A stretch of DNA of 64,000 nt from Lacisediminihabitans changchengi. Its GTDB lineage: Bacteria > Actinomycetota > Actinomycetes > Actinomycetales > Microbacteriaceae. Positions 39,303-47,980 of this stretch are shown here, in pieces (positions within the stretch are counted from its first letter, which is position 1; each line of letters opens with the position of its first letter). Below the pieces are notes generated by a model. The model made no database searches, was not told where the DNA came from, and saw nothing but the letters and a program-made list of their open reading frames with translations. The position numbers and the translations under genes were made by a program. The stretch spans positions 124,001-188,000 of the forward strand of contig NZ_JAEPES010000001.1 of assembly GCF_016634425.1 (NCBI RefSeq), in the 5' to 3' direction.

Positions 39303-40558
39303 CGGAGCCACCCACGCTCGCGCTCGGCCACGGTGCCCTCGAGCTCGAGAGCGCCCAGGACGGCGCGAACCGCGGCAACCGAGAGACCGGCGCGGGCCGC
39401 GATGTCGTGGGAGGCGCGCGGGGCACGGGTGCTGAGCGCGTCGATCACGCGCACCATGTCGGACGTCGGGCTCGATGCCGAACCGGCCGGGTCGGGATCG
39501 CCGGGCCAGAGCGCAGTCCCGTCACCGAGCGGCGCGAGCTCCGCCATCTGATCGGTATTGGTGACACAGGTAGCGTCATATTCGCGAATCAGCCGGTGGC
39601 AGCCGGCCGAGGCCGCGCTGGTCACGGGACCCGGAACTGCGCCGAGCGGCCGGCCAAGAGCTGACGCGTGCCCTGCGGTATTGAGCGACCCCGACCGCCA
39701 TCCCGCCTCGAGCACGATGGTGGCCAGGCTCGACGCGGCAATGAGTCGATTGCGCTGGAGGAAGCGCCACTTGGTCGGCGAGGAACCGCAGGGAAGCTCA
39801 GAGATGACTGCGCCCTTCTCCACGATGCGGGTCAGGAGTGCGTCGTGTCCGCTCGGGTAGAACCGGTCGACACCGCCCGCAAGGAACGCGATGGTCTGGC
39901 CGGAACTGGCAAGCGCTGCTCTGTGAGCCATACCGTCGATGCCATAGGCCGCGCCCGACACGATGGTGTAGCCCCGGTCGACCAGGCCCGCCGATGCTTC
40001 CATGGTGACGTGCTCGCCGTAGCCGGTTGCGGCACGGGCGCCGACCAGAGCGATCGAGCTCTGCAGGGTGGCGAGCGTGGACAGGTTTCCCCGCACCCAC
40101 ACCGCGATCGGGGCGTGAGGACCAAGATCGTCGAAGCCGCCTGGCCACTGCGGGTCACCCGGAACGAGCAGCGTGGTCTCGTAGCGCGCGGCCTGCGAGA
40201 GTGCGACCACCACGTCGGGCGATTTGACCCGCGGCGCCCATCGATCGATCGCAGACTGCAGGTTATCGGCCGACAGGTCATCGGCCGCCAGCTCGTCGCC
40301 TCCGCTATCGACAACAATCTGCCTCAGCCCAGCACCGTCGATCTTCTTGATCAGTGCGCTGAGGGCTGGGGTGGCTCCGATCAACTGCACCACGAGCCCC
40401 GCGAAGCGATCCCCCGGTTCCGCGATCGCCGTCCACGCCGCTCGGGCGAACCGCTCCGAAACCGCATCGGGCGCAAGGCCAGGCACCAGGGCGTGCGGCG
40501 TGACGGCATGAATGAGCGGGGTGACGGCCGACTCCTCAAGCTCGAAAATTGTGGTCAC
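39287..40558 (-). CDS. dprA: DNA-processing protein DprA/Smf
   Basis: A 423-aa protein from the GTG at 40558, which has a strong GAGGAGG before it and overlaps the comM stop (GTGA). The Rossmann-like core shows SIALVGARAATGYGEHVT, VSGAAYGIDGMAHRAAL and FLAGGVDRFYPSGHDALL, the single-strand DNA and RecA-loading domain. An N-terminal helical part and a C-terminal winged helix (ASHDIAARAGLSVAAVRAVL) complete it. Its role is protection of incoming DNA in transformation or recombination. The final codons belong to an 18-bp tandem repeat. Confidence 0.93.
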   Translation of the reverse strand: MTTIFELEESAVTPLIHAVTPHALVPGLAPDAVSERFARAAWTAIAEPGDRFAGLVVQLIGATPALSALIKKIDGAGLRQIVVDSGGDELAADDLSADNLQSAIDRWAPRVKSPDVVVALSQAARYETTLLVPGDPQWPGGFDDLGPHAPIAVWVRGNLSTLATLQSSIALVGARAATGYGEHVTMEASAGLVDRGYTIVSGAAYGIDGMAHRAALASSGQTIAFLAGGVDRFYPSGHDALLTRIVEKGAVISELPCGSSPTKWRFLQRNRLIAASSLATIVLEAGWRSGSLNTAGHASALGRPLGAVPGPVTSAASAGCHRLIREYDATCVTNTDQMAELAPLGDGTALWPGDPDPAGSASSPTSDMVRVIDALSTRAPRASHDIAARAGLSVAAVRAVLGALELEGTVAERERGWLRKNAT

Positions 40559-42090
40559 AACGACCTCCTCAGGTAGAGCGCGCGACCGATGTGGTCTGCG
40601 GTGGGCCGGGATGCGCCGTCGAGATCGGCGATGGTATAGCCGAGGCGGAGAACACGGTCGTAGCCGCGCATGGTCAGGCCACCCCGCTCGAGGGCTCGAT
40701 CGATGGAAGCGGTCGTCGCGGGAGACAGACGCCGTGATGGCTCCCGCAACCAGGAACCCGGCACCTCCGAGTTGAGCTTCCACGGGGTGGCGGCGAGGCG
40801 CTCGCGGGCGGCCGCGCGCGCCTGCACGACGCGGGTTCGGGCATCCGCCGAGCTGAGGCGCGGCGCTTCGTCCGAGAGGCGCAGTCGCGCAGCGGTCACC
40901 CGCGCGACGCGCAATTGGATGTCGATGCGATCGAGCAGGGGGCCGGACAGCCGGGCGAGATACCGCCTCCTGCTCGCCGGTGGGCATACGCACTCCGAGT
41001 CGGAGGCACCGTACTGCCCGCACGGACAGGGGTTCGCCGCCAGCACGAGCTGAAATCGTGCTGGGAAGTAGGCGACGGCATTAGCTCGGTGGATCGTGAT
41101 CACGCCGGATTCCAAAGGCTGACGCAGGGCGTCGAGTACCACGGGCGAGAACTCCGGCGCCTCGTCCATGAAGAGCACACCGTGCGAAGCGCGCGCCGCC
41201 GCACCGGGGCGGATCGCGCCACTGCCACCCCCGACGAGCGACGCCGCCGTCGCGGTGTGATGCGGCGATTCGAGTGGCGGGCGGGAGCTCAGCTCGGATC
41301 CGACCGGGAGTCCGGCGAGCGATCTCAGCGAGCTCACCTCAAGCGCCTCCTGCGGCTCGAGATCGGGCAGCAGCCCGGGAAGCCGCGCCGCGAGCATGGT
41401 CTTGCCCGCGCCGGGCGGACCGAGCAGAAAGGCATGGTGCCCGCCGGCCGCGGCCACGAGCATGGCCTCGATCGCATCCTCATTGCCGACGATGTCGGCG
41501 AGATCGAGTCTCTCGCCGTCGTTTTCGGCGACCGCGCGCTGCGGCGCCAAAATGGGGTCGACCGGAACGGGGTCGAACTCCGCTCCGTGCCAGATGGCAG
41601 CGTCACGCACCGACGGCACGCCGATCACGCGGATTCCGGGGACGAGCGCCGCCTCATCCGCATTCCCCGTGGGCACCATCACGGTCTCGGCGCCCGCTCG
41701 GGCAGCGGCGAGAACCGCGGGGAGGATGCCCGTGGTCGGGCGCAGGCGACCGTCGAGACCGAGCTCACCGAGGTGCACCACCCGCTGCACCGATTGCCCC
41801 GACACCGTGCCCTCGGCTGCGAGGATCGCCATGGCGATCGCCAGGTCGAAGCCCGAGCCGTGCTTCGGAAGGGCTGCGGGCGAGAGGTTGACAGTGATCT
41901 TGCGGGTCGGAAAACCGCAGCCCGAATTGGTGGCAGCGGCACGCACTCGATCGCGTGCCTCGCCGAGCGCTGTGTCGGGCAGGCCGATGATAGTGAACCC
42001 CGGCAGGTTGCTCGAAATATCTGCCTCTACCTGCACGAGCGAGCCGGTGAGCCCGAGGAGGGCGACGGATGCCGTGTGGCCGACCGCCAT
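40555..42090 (-). CDS. comM: ComM-type Mg-chelatase-like AAA ATPase
   Basis: A 511-aa protein of the YifB/ComM family, a hexameric helicase that promotes branch migration during natural transformation. The N-terminal Lon-like domain (VEADISSNLPGFTIIGLPDT) precedes Walker A in LGPPGAGKTMLAARLPG, Walker B in GVLFMDEAPEF, a cysteine cluster (NPCPCGQYG, CVCPP) and the C-terminal lid. It overlaps yraN by one base and dprA by four. The three genes form a transformation/recombination operon. Confidence 0.95.
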   Translation of the reverse strand: MAVGHTASVALLGLTGSLVQVEADISSNLPGFTIIGLPDTALGEARDRVRAAATNSGCGFPTRKITVNLSPAALPKHGSGFDLAIAMAILAAEGTVSGQSVQRVVHLGELGLDGRLRPTTGILPAVLAAARAGAETVMVPTGNADEAALVPGIRVIGVPSVRDAAIWHGAEFDPVPVDPILAPQRAVAENDGERLDLADIVGNEDAIEAMLVAAAGGHHAFLLGPPGAGKTMLAARLPGLLPDLEPQEALEVSSLRSLAGLPVGSELSSRPPLESPHHTATAASLVGGGSGAIRPGAAARASHGVLFMDEAPEFSPVVLDALRQPLESGVITIHRANAVAYFPARFQLVLAANPCPCGQYGASDSECVCPPASRRRYLARLSGPLLDRIDIQLRVARVTAARLRLSDEAPRLSSADARTRVVQARAAARERLAATPWKLNSEVPGSWLREPSRRLSPATTASIDRALERGGLTMRGYDRVLRLGYTIADLDGASRPTADHIGRALYLRRSL

Positions 42091-42443
42091 CAGAACACCC
42101 GCCTGAGGTGCTCGATGGTGGGCTCGCCGCCCGAGGGGGCGATGACGCCGATCGCGTCGATGCGAATGCGATGGTGCCCGTCATGTGCCTCGCACCACGC
42201 CGCGGCGAGGCGTCGCAACCGGGCCAGTTTTGGGGCGGTGATGGCCTCGAGCGGATGTCCGAACGCCGTGCTCGAGCGCGTCTTGACCTCGACGAAGACC
42301 GTCTCGGCGCCGTCGGTGGCGACGATGTCGATCTCACCCTGGGAACACCGCCAGTTGCGGTCGATGACGAGCATCCCCGCCTCGGTCAGAGCGGTCGCGG
42401 CGAGGTCTTCGCCTCGCGTTCCGAGTATGTCTTTCGCTGCCAT
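42090..42443 (-). CDS. yraN: YraN/UPF0102 nuclease-fold protein
   Basis: A 117-aa member of UPF0102, an endonuclease-like fold. GTRGEDLAATALTEAGMLVIDRNWRC and EIDIVATDGAETVFVEVKTRSS hold the predicted D-ExK-type active-site residues. The biochemical role is unproven in the family. It is coupled to comM (one-base overlap) and is the first gene of yraN-comM-dprA. Confidence 0.93.
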   Translation of the reverse strand: MAAKDILGTRGEDLAATALTEAGMLVIDRNWRCSQGEIDIVATDGAETVFVEVKTRSSTAFGHPLEAITAPKLARLRRLAAAWCEAHDGHHRIRIDAIGVIAPSGGEPTIEHLRRVF

Positions 42444-42539
42444 GTCAGGAGTCTGACGAGGGCGTCGGGGCTAAGGGACGGTGTGGACAGCATCCGTGGG
42501 AATGGTGACGGCGATCGGCGCTGTGGAGGAGAGGTGCTG

Positions 42540-42638
42540 GGTCTCGATACGCGTCCTCGTCCCTCGGCGCTACTCGACCGACGGGGCGGCTACTCCTCGG
42601 GCGCTACTCGACCGACGGGGGTGGCTACTCGTCGAGCG
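42540..42638. repeat. Composite palindromic repeat reaching into the DUF2469 gene
   Basis: It starts GGTCTCGATACGCG and contains GCGCTACTCGACCGACGGGG twice (42568-42587 and 42601-42620), plus GGCTACTCCTCG and GGCTACTCGTCG. On the minus strand the last piece reads GAGTAGCC and supplies the stop codon of the DUF2469 gene (42625-42627). Confidence 0.75.
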
Positions 42639-42948
42639 CGAGTTCCTTGGGCAGCTCGAGTTCTTTCGCCGAGAGCTCTTCCACGTTCACGTCTTTGAAG
42701 GTGAGCACTCGCACCGACTTGACGAACCGATCGGAGCGATAGACGTCCCAGACCCAGACGTCGTTCATCGTCAGTTCGAAGTAGAAGTCGTGCTCGGTGT
42801 CTTGCCGCAGCAGCTCCACCTCGTTGGCGAGGTAGAAGCGTCGCTCGGTCTCGACCACATAGCGGAACTGGGAGACGACATCCCGGTACTCCCGGTACAG
42901 CGCCAATTCGACTTCGCGGTCGTAGTCTTCGAACTCGTCTTCATCCAT
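42625..42948 (-). CDS. DUF2469 protein
   Basis: A 107-aa acidic protein starting MDEDEFEDYDREVELALYRE, the characteristic opening of the actinobacterial DUF2469 family (function unknown). It almost always sits next to rnhB and yraN, as here. Its start overlaps rnhB by eight bases. Its stop codon falls in the palindromic repeat at 42540-42638, so the C-terminus may be repeat-derived. Confidence 0.92.
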   Translation of the reverse strand: MDEDEFEDYDREVELALYREYRDVVSQFRYVVETERRFYLANEVELLRQDTEHDFYFELTMNDVWVWDVYRSDRFVKSVRVLTFKDVNVEELSAKELELPKELALDE

Positions 42949-43630
42949 GCTGCAGCAATCCTACGTCCGGCCGAGCATCGGCCGGCTCCGCCGCGTGCAG
43001 CCAGGTGTGGCGGTGCAGTTCCGTCGCCCCCAGCTCGTTGATCGCGGCGTAGTGCCCCGCGCTGCCGTAGCCCTTGTTCGACGCCCAGCCGTACGCCGGC
43101 CGGTCACCGTGATGGGCGATCATCAGCGTGTCCCTGTGCACCTTCGCCACGACGGATGCCGCGGCCACCGAACCACAGTCGCGGTCGGCCTTCACCCGGG
43201 TGCGCACCGCGAGCGGCGAGGCCAGTGCGGGGGTCAGCCAGTCGTGCGATCCGTCGAGCAGCACCACCGAATCCGATACTCGGGCACCGGCCTCGTGCAG
43301 CATAGTCAGCGCGCGCTTTCCGGCGAGGCCGAGGGCAGCGATGATGCCGACTCGGTCGACCTCTTGGGCGCTCGCGAGCCCCACCGCGGAGTGCAGGGCC
43401 CAGGAAGCCGCGAGCGGCGCGAGCAGTTCCCGCTTCTTCTCGGCGAGCAGCTTGGAGTCGCGCAAGCCGACCGGCAGCGGACCCACGCTCAGATCGACGA
43501 CGCAGAGTCCGACAGCGACCGGACCGGCGATCGCTCCGCGACCGACCTCGTCGCAGCCGATGACGAAGCGAGCGCCCTCGGCGTGGAGTTGTGTTTCAAC
43601 CTCGAGGGTGGGCTCGACGACCGCCATCAC
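42941..43630 (-). CDS. rnhB: Ribonuclease HII
   Basis: A 229-aa RNase HII that removes ribonucleotides and RNA primers from DNA. The active-site region is FVIGCDEVGRGAIAGPVAVG, with Asp and Glu of the D-E-D-D set, followed by LLDGSHDWL and VKADRDCGSVAAASVVAKV. It starts 10 bp after the lepB stop and overlaps DUF2469 downstream, so it is in the lepB operon. Confidence 0.95.
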   Translation of the reverse strand: MMAVVEPTLEVETQLHAEGARFVIGCDEVGRGAIAGPVAVGLCVVDLSVGPLPVGLRDSKLLAEKKRELLAPLAASWALHSAVGLASAQEVDRVGIIAALGLAGKRALTMLHEAGARVSDSVVLLDGSHDWLTPALASPLAVRTRVKADRDCGSVAAASVVAKVHRDTLMIAHHGDRPAYGWASNKGYGSAGHYAAINELGATELHRHTWLHAAEPADARPDVGLLQHG

Positions 43631-43640
43631 TTGTCGCGCA

Positions 43641-44414
43641 CTACTTGTCTTCGACGCCAGCGAAGACGTTCGGAAAGTCGCTCAACCAGGTCCAGTGGCT
43701 GGCGGGCCAGCTCACCACGAAAGCGCGGCCCACGACGTCGTCCATCGGCACGAAACCCTTGCTCGGGGTGTCCCGGTTGAAGCGGGAGTCGCGCGAGTTG
43801 TAGCGGTTGTCGCCCATCACCCAGAGACTGTTCTTCGGCACGGTGACCGAGAAGTCATCCCCCGAGGCCCGGCTGACGCCGATCGGCAGCTTGAGGTATG
43901 GCTCCTTGAGCGGAACGCCGTTGACCGTCATCTGGCCGAACGCGTTGCAGCACTCCACCTTGTCGCCGGGGAGGCCGATGACGCGCTTGATGAGGTGATC
44001 GTTACTGTCGGGGGCGCTGATGCCGACGAGCGCGAGGAACCAGTCCACCGCGCCCACGACGCCGCCCTGCTGCACGGTCGGCTGGTTCTCGGGAAGCCAC
44101 CCACCCGGGTCTTTGAAGACGACGACGTCGCCGCGCTCCACCGGGACAGCGTTCGGAACGAGCTCGTTCACGATGATGCGGTCGTCGATCTGGAGGGTGT
44201 TCTCCATCGAGCCGGAGGGGATGTAGAACGAGCGGATCAAGAACGCCTTGATGCCGATCGAGATGATGATCGCCGCGAGGAAGATCAGGATGATGTCGCG
44301 GATGAACAGCTTCACGCCACGTGACTGGCGACGCCGTGTGTCCGCCGCGCCTGCGCCGCTGGACCGTACGTCCTGTGAATCCGTGCCGGGCGCGGCTGGA
44401 TCGATTTCTGTCAT
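43641..44414 (-). CDS. lepB: Signal peptidase I
   Basis: A 257-aa type I signal peptidase with one N-terminal membrane helix (IILIFLAAIIISIGI, 41-55). The catalytic serine is S69 (IPSGSMENTL) and the general base K143 (LIKRVIGLPGDKV). GDNRYNSRDSR is the third family box. It removes signal peptides on the outer face of the membrane. A strong hairpin lies just upstream and overlaps its probable ribosome-binding site. Confidence 0.96.
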   Translation of the reverse strand: MTEIDPAAPGTDSQDVRSSGAGAADTRRRQSRGVKLFIRDIILIFLAAIIISIGIKAFLIRSFYIPSGSMENTLQIDDRIIVNELVPNAVPVERGDVVVFKDPGGWLPENQPTVQQGGVVGAVDWFLALVGISAPDSNDHLIKRVIGLPGDKVECCNAFGQMTVNGVPLKEPYLKLPIGVSRASGDDFSVTVPKNSLWVMGDNRYNSRDSRFNRDTPSKGFVPMDDVVGRAFVVSWPASHWTWLSDFPNVFAGVEDK

Positions 44415-44421
44415 TAAACCC

Positions 44422-44458
44422 CTGAGCTCCCCACCATATTAACTGGTGGGGAGCTCAG
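44422..44458. terminator. Perfect 15-bp hairpin between rplS and lepB
   Basis: CTGAGCTCCCCACCA (44422-44436) is fully complementary to 44444-44458, with a 7-base AT-rich loop. On the minus strand it begins 25 bp after the rplS stop and is followed by GGGTTTAATG, the lepB start. The arm's last bases run into AGGGG, the likely lepB Shine-Dalgarno sequence. It may terminate rplS transcripts and/or mask the lepB ribosome site. Confidence 0.8.
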
Positions 44459-44482
44459 AGAATGCTCGATGGGAGGCGAGGC

Positions 44483-44833
44483 CTAGTGGGCGTCGCGCTT
44501 CTCCTTGATCTTCGCCTTCTTGCCGCGAAGGTTGCGCAGGTAGTACAGCTTGGCGCGACGCACGTCACCGCGGGTGACGACCTCGATGTGGTCGATGACC
44601 GGGGAGTGCACCGGGAAGGTACGCTCGACGCCGACCTGGAAGCTGACCTTGCGAACCGTGAAGGTCTCGCGGACGCCTTCGTTCTGGCGGCCGATGACGA
44701 CGCCCTGGAAGACCTGGATACGCGAGCGCGTACCTTCGATGATGTTGACGTGGACCTTCACGTTGTCGCCAGCGCGGAAGTCGGGGATGTCGTTGCGGAG
44801 TGATGCCGCGTCGACTGCGTCGAGAATATGCAT
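44483..44833 (-). CDS. rplS: 50S ribosomal protein L19
   Basis: A 116-aa L19 of normal length. It shows [39 protein letters not shown] and [20 protein letters not shown]. It bridges the 50S and 30S subunits. Normally it follows trmD; here map and a membrane-protein gene separate it from trmD, and a 208-bp gap upstream implies its own promoter. Confidence 0.97.
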   Translation of the reverse strand: MHILDAVDAASLRNDIPDFRAGDNVKVHVNIIEGTRSRIQVFQGVVIGRQNEGVRETFTVRKVSFQVGVERTFPVHSPVIDHIEVVTRGDVRRAKLYYLRNLRGKKAKIKEKRDAH

Positions 44834-45041
44834 GGTGGTTCGCTCTCTGTAACCGCCACAGGTCGATCACGCTGATAGGTGTGACACAAAAAGGAATTGG
44901 TGCCCCAGTAACTGCCGGCTCCCCTGTGGCAGAGCCGTGCTGCAAGGCACAAGTTGCCATTCTGCCACATCCTGTTGCAACTCTGCATCACGCTGTTGAA
45001 TATCTGCACCACAGCTCCCCCGTCGCAGGAGAGCGGATGTC
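44834..45041. promoter_or_regulatory. Leader/promoter region of rplS, 208 bp
   Basis: It is less GC-rich than its surroundings and contains near-repeats of CTCTGCATCACGCTGTTG and TATCTGCACCACAG. The only recognisable neighbours are the rplS start and the stop of the membrane-protein gene. A promoter for rplS must be here, but I cannot assign -35 and -10 with confidence. Confidence 0.35.
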
Positions 45042-45647
45042 CTAGGCCGTCGCTCCCGCGGCCGGCGGCACCGGCGTATCCGGGTCCGCATCGGAGACAT
45101 AGGCCTCGGCGGGAAGGACGGTGATCGCGCGGGTATCCACATCCGCTATCTCTCGCAGCTCGCGGTCATCCAGTCCGGTCAGGGATTTCACGCGCTCCGG
45201 GCGCGTCTCGACCAGGTATTCGACCAGCACCACCCAGAAGCTGAGCAGGCCACCCATGATGATGAAGCCGCCGGCGATATCGGCGATGGTGAAGGAGGCG
45301 TCGCGGAGGCCCTGCCCGAAAAGTACGGTCGCGACCGAGGTGCCCTGCTCGTAGCTGTGCACGGAGTCGACGACGAAGAAGCCGTAGACGATCACGGCGA
45401 GGTACCAGATCGAGAGCAGCCAGGCATCGGCGTGAGTGACCGCCCCGGCCATCCGTGACTTCTTACGAGCCCAGCTGAGCGTGGCGACGACCGCGAGGAA
45501 CACCAGCAGGAGCGGCGCGAGAAAGAGCTGGATCGCGTAGTGCCAGCCGAGGATGACGCCGAAGAAGACGCGCCCGATCAGCATCCAGAGCGGGAGCACG
45601 ATGGTTGCGGCGAACTGCGAGTTGAAGAGTGCTCGCCGGTACCACAT
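45042..45647 (-). CDS. Four-helix membrane protein of unknown function
   Basis: A 201-aa protein from the ATG at 45647 (MWYRRALFNSQFAATIVLPL). Hydrophobic segments lie at about 12-32, 38-58, 77-97 and 125-145, followed by a soluble tail (RVKSLTGLDDRELREIADVD) ending in Pro/Ala. I do not recognise the family. It is divergent from map, 80 bp away, and lies upstream of rplS on the same strand. Confidence 0.75.
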   Translation of the reverse strand: MWYRRALFNSQFAATIVLPLWMLIGRVFFGVILGWHYAIQLFLAPLLLVFLAVVATLSWARKKSRMAGAVTHADAWLLSIWYLAVIVYGFFVVDSVHSYEQGTSVATVLFGQGLRDASFTIADIAGGFIIMGGLLSFWVVLVEYLVETRPERVKSLTGLDDRELREIADVDTRAITVLPAEAYVSDADPDTPVPPAAGATA

Positions 45648-45727
45648 GCCCCAAAGTCTACGCAACCCACGGGGGCACCCCGCCCCGGGAGACAATGGGG
45701 GGACCACGGTTCAGACAGAGGAGACAC

Positions 45728-46507
45728 GTGATCGAGCTCAGGACCCCGGCCGAAATCGAGCAGATGAAGCCAGCCGGCGCCTTCGTGGCGCAGGTTCTGA
45801 CGACCGTGCGCGAAGCCGCAACGGTCGGAGTCGACCTGCTGAGACTGGATGCGATCGCGGCGGAGATGATCCGCAAGGCCGGGGCTAAGAGCACCTATGT
45901 GGACTACCACCCGTCGTTCGGCGCTATGCCCTTCGGCAAGGTGATCTGCACCTCGGTGAACGACGCCGTCTTGCACGGGCTCCCCCACGCCTACCGACTC
46001 AAAGACGGAGACCTGCTCACCCTCGACTTCGCCTGCGAGGTTGACGGCTGGGTCGCCGACTCTGCCGTCTCGTTTGTTGTGGGCACTCCGCGCGAGGCTG
46101 ACCTGACGATCATCGAGACGACCGAACGTGCACTCGACGCGGCCATCGCGGCGGCGCAGCCGGGCGGACGGATGGGCGACGTCTCCGCCGCAATCGGCGA
46201 GGTCTGCCATGCGGCCGGGTACAGCGTCAACCTCGATTTCGGCGGTCACGGGGTAGGCCGCACGATGCACGGCGATCCGCATGTGCCGAACGATGGGCGG
46301 GCTGGACGCGGCGTCCATCTGCGCCCCGGGCTGGTCTTCGCGATAGAGCCCTGGCTGATGGAGACCACCGATCGCATCTTCACCGATCCGGATGGCTGGA
46401 CCCTCCGCAGCGCGGACGGCTCGCGGGCCGCACACTCCGAGCACACCATCGCGATCACCGAGGACGGCCCGCTGATCCTCACCGCCCGCGACTCCTTGGT
46501 CGAGTAG
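45728..46507 (+). CDS. map: Methionine aminopeptidase, type I
   Basis: A 259-aa metalloprotease that trims the initiator methionine. The pita-bread fold motifs are GAKSTYVDYHPSFG, DLLTLDFACEVDGWVADSAV (two metal Asp), GHGVGRTMHGDP (His) and FAIEPWLM (Glu), with a final AAHSEHTIAI Glu. GAGGAG lies four bases before the GTG at 45728; a longer frame upstream is not family-like. Its stop codon is part of a TTGGTCGAGTAG repeat copy, so the terminal residues (SLVE) are repeat-encoded. It sits in reverse orientation inside the usual rpsP-trmD-rplS region. Confidence 0.95.
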   Translation: MIELRTPAEIEQMKPAGAFVAQVLTTVREAATVGVDLLRLDAIAAEMIRKAGAKSTYVDYHPSFGAMPFGKVICTSVNDAVLHGLPHAYRLKDGDLLTLDFACEVDGWVADSAVSFVVGTPREADLTIIETTERALDAAIAAAQPGGRMGDVSAAIGEVCHAAGYSVNLDFGGHGVGRTMHGDPHVPNDGRAGRGVHLRPGLVFAIEPWLMETTDRIFTDPDGWTLRSADGSRAAHSEHTIAITEDGPLILTARDSLVE

Positions 46508-46592
46508 GCCGCGACTCGTTGGTCGAGTAGCGCCCGAGCGTCCGCGCGAGGACGCGTATCGAGGCCTCGATACGGCTGCTCCTCGACCAGCG
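46496..46592. repeat. Palindromic repeat cluster between map and trmD
   Basis: TTGGTCGAGTAG occurs at 46496-46507 and again at 46519-46530, each preceded by CGCGACTC. A larger unit 46519-46592 ends GCTCCTCGACCAGCGG and contains the internal palindrome TATCGAGGCCTCGATA. It gives map its stop codon and ends four bases before the trmD stop, so it separates two convergent genes. Confidence 0.8.
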
Positions 46593-46596
46593 GCAG

Positions 46597-47292
46597 TTAC
46601 AGCGGGGGCAGCAGGTCGGGGCGCACGCGGCGGGTGCGCTCCAGCTGCTGCTCGTGCCGCCAGGTCGCGATTGCGCCATGGTTGCCGCTCAGCAGCACCG
46701 GGGGCACGGCGAGGCCGCGCCACTCCGCGGGCTTGGTGTAGCTCGGGTACTCGAGCAGGCCATCCGAATGGCTCTCCTCGACCAGGCTCGCCGGGTTGCC
46801 GACGACACCGGGGATGAGTCGGCCGATGGCCTCGATCATCGCCATCGTGGCGACCTCTCCCCCGTTCAGCACGTAGTCACCCATGCTCACCAGGCGCACC
46901 CGGGCGCGGGTGGCGGCATAGTCGACGACGCGCTGGTCGATGCCTTCGTAGCGACCGCAGCCGAACACGAGGTGCTGCTCGGCCGAGAGTTCCTGTGCCA
47001 TCGCCTGGGTGAAGACCTCCCCGGCGGGTGAGGGAAAGAGGATGACCGGGGCCGCGCCCGCAGCCCCGTCAAGAATGCCGTCCAGGGCCTCGCCCCACGG
47101 CTCCGGCTTCATCACCATGCCGGCACCGCCGCCGTACGGGGTGTCGTCGACGGTGCGATGCCGGTCGTGCGCGGAATCGCGCAGATCATGAACGCCGAGA
47201 TCGATCAGGCCGGTCTGCCGGGCTTTGCCGAGCAGGGACACGTCGAGCACGGAGAAGAACTCCGGAAAGATCGTGACGATGTCGATGCGCAC
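46597..47292 (-). CDS. trmD: tRNA (guanine-N1)-methyltransferase
   Basis: A 231-aa SPOUT enzyme that methylates G37 of tRNAs. Motifs: [47 protein letters not shown] and the trefoil-knot segment [20 protein letters not shown]. It follows rimM by 9 bp in the rpsP-khpA-rimM-trmD operon. The gene ends at a palindromic repeat. Confidence 0.97.
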   Translation of the reverse strand: MRIDIVTIFPEFFSVLDVSLLGKARQTGLIDLGVHDLRDSAHDRHRTVDDTPYGGGAGMVMKPEPWGEALDGILDGAAGAAPVILFPSPAGEVFTQAMAQELSAEQHLVFGCGRYEGIDQRVVDYAATRARVRLVSMGDYVLNGGEVATMAMIEAIGRLIPGVVGNPASLVEESHSDGLLEYPSYTKPAEWRGLAVPPVLLSGNHGAIATWRHEQQLERTRRVRPDLLPPL

Positions 47293-47301
47293 GACGGAAA
47301 G

Positions 47302-47943
47302 CTATTCGGCAGGCTGGTCGGTCGAGCCGGTCTTGTCGTCCGCTACTTCTGACGCAATCTCGTCGGCGGTGTCTGCGACCTCCGACTCGTCGTCATCCTC
47401 GTCGTCGTCATCCTCGACCGGCTCGAAGAGCCCGACCGGAGGCGTGACGGTGAGGGTGCCCGCAGCGATGTCGACCGCCGGGACGATGGCCTTCACGAAC
47501 GGAACCAGCACCTCACCGGACTCCGTCGTCACGTGCAGCAGATCCTGCGCGGGAAGGTGGTCGACGAGGGTGACCGAGCCGATCTTTTGGCCGTCGCGGA
47601 TGACCGCGAGACCGACCAGCTGGTGGTCGTACCAGGCGTCTTCCTCGTCCGAGGCTTCGGCGAGGTCCTGGTCCACCCAGAGGATGGCCTTGATCAGGGT
47701 CTCCGCCGCGGAGCGATCAGAGACACCCTTGAAGAAGGCGACCGGGTGGGAGTTGTACCACTTCAGTTCCTGCAGCTCCAGCGTCTTGCCGTGCCAGGGT
47801 GAGCTGGTCGGCACCTGGAGGGTGAACACGGCGCCCGGAACGAAACGTCGCTCCGGGGCATCCGTGTACAGCTCGATTTTGATTGCGCCCTTGAGGCCAT
47901 GGGCCTTCGTCAGGCGGCCGACCCTGAGCTGGTCGGTTGTCAC
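47302..47943 (-). CDS. rimM: Ribosome maturation factor RimM
   Basis: A 213-aa 30S assembly factor. LRVGRLTKAHGLKGAIKIEL is the N-terminal barrel, and the PRC-barrel follows (LAEASDEEDAWYDHQLVGLAV, VDHLPAQDLLHV, VPFVKAIVPAVD). The GTG at 47943 is preferred because AGGA stands about six bases upstream; a TTG at 47967 would add eight residues. The last 45 residues are an acidic tail (DDDDEDDDESE). It is between khpA and trmD. Confidence 0.95.
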   Translation of the reverse strand: MTTDQLRVGRLTKAHGLKGAIKIELYTDAPERRFVPGAVFTLQVPTSSPWHGKTLELQELKWYNSHPVAFFKGVSDRSAAETLIKAILWVDQDLAEASDEEDAWYDHQLVGLAVIRDGQKIGSVTLVDHLPAQDLLHVTTESGEVLVPFVKAIVPAVDIAAGTLTVTPPVGLFEPVEDDDDEDDDESEVADTADEIASEVADDKTGSTDQPAE

Positions 47944-47980
47944 TGGTTTTCCTGCTGATGTTTCCAAGCTGAGCGGCTGA

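Noticed and set aside
40559-41023. Longer N-terminus for dprA
   Set aside because: It overlaps comM fully and lacks DprA sequence; the GTG at 40558 has a strong GAGGAGG and a 4-nt overlap with comM.
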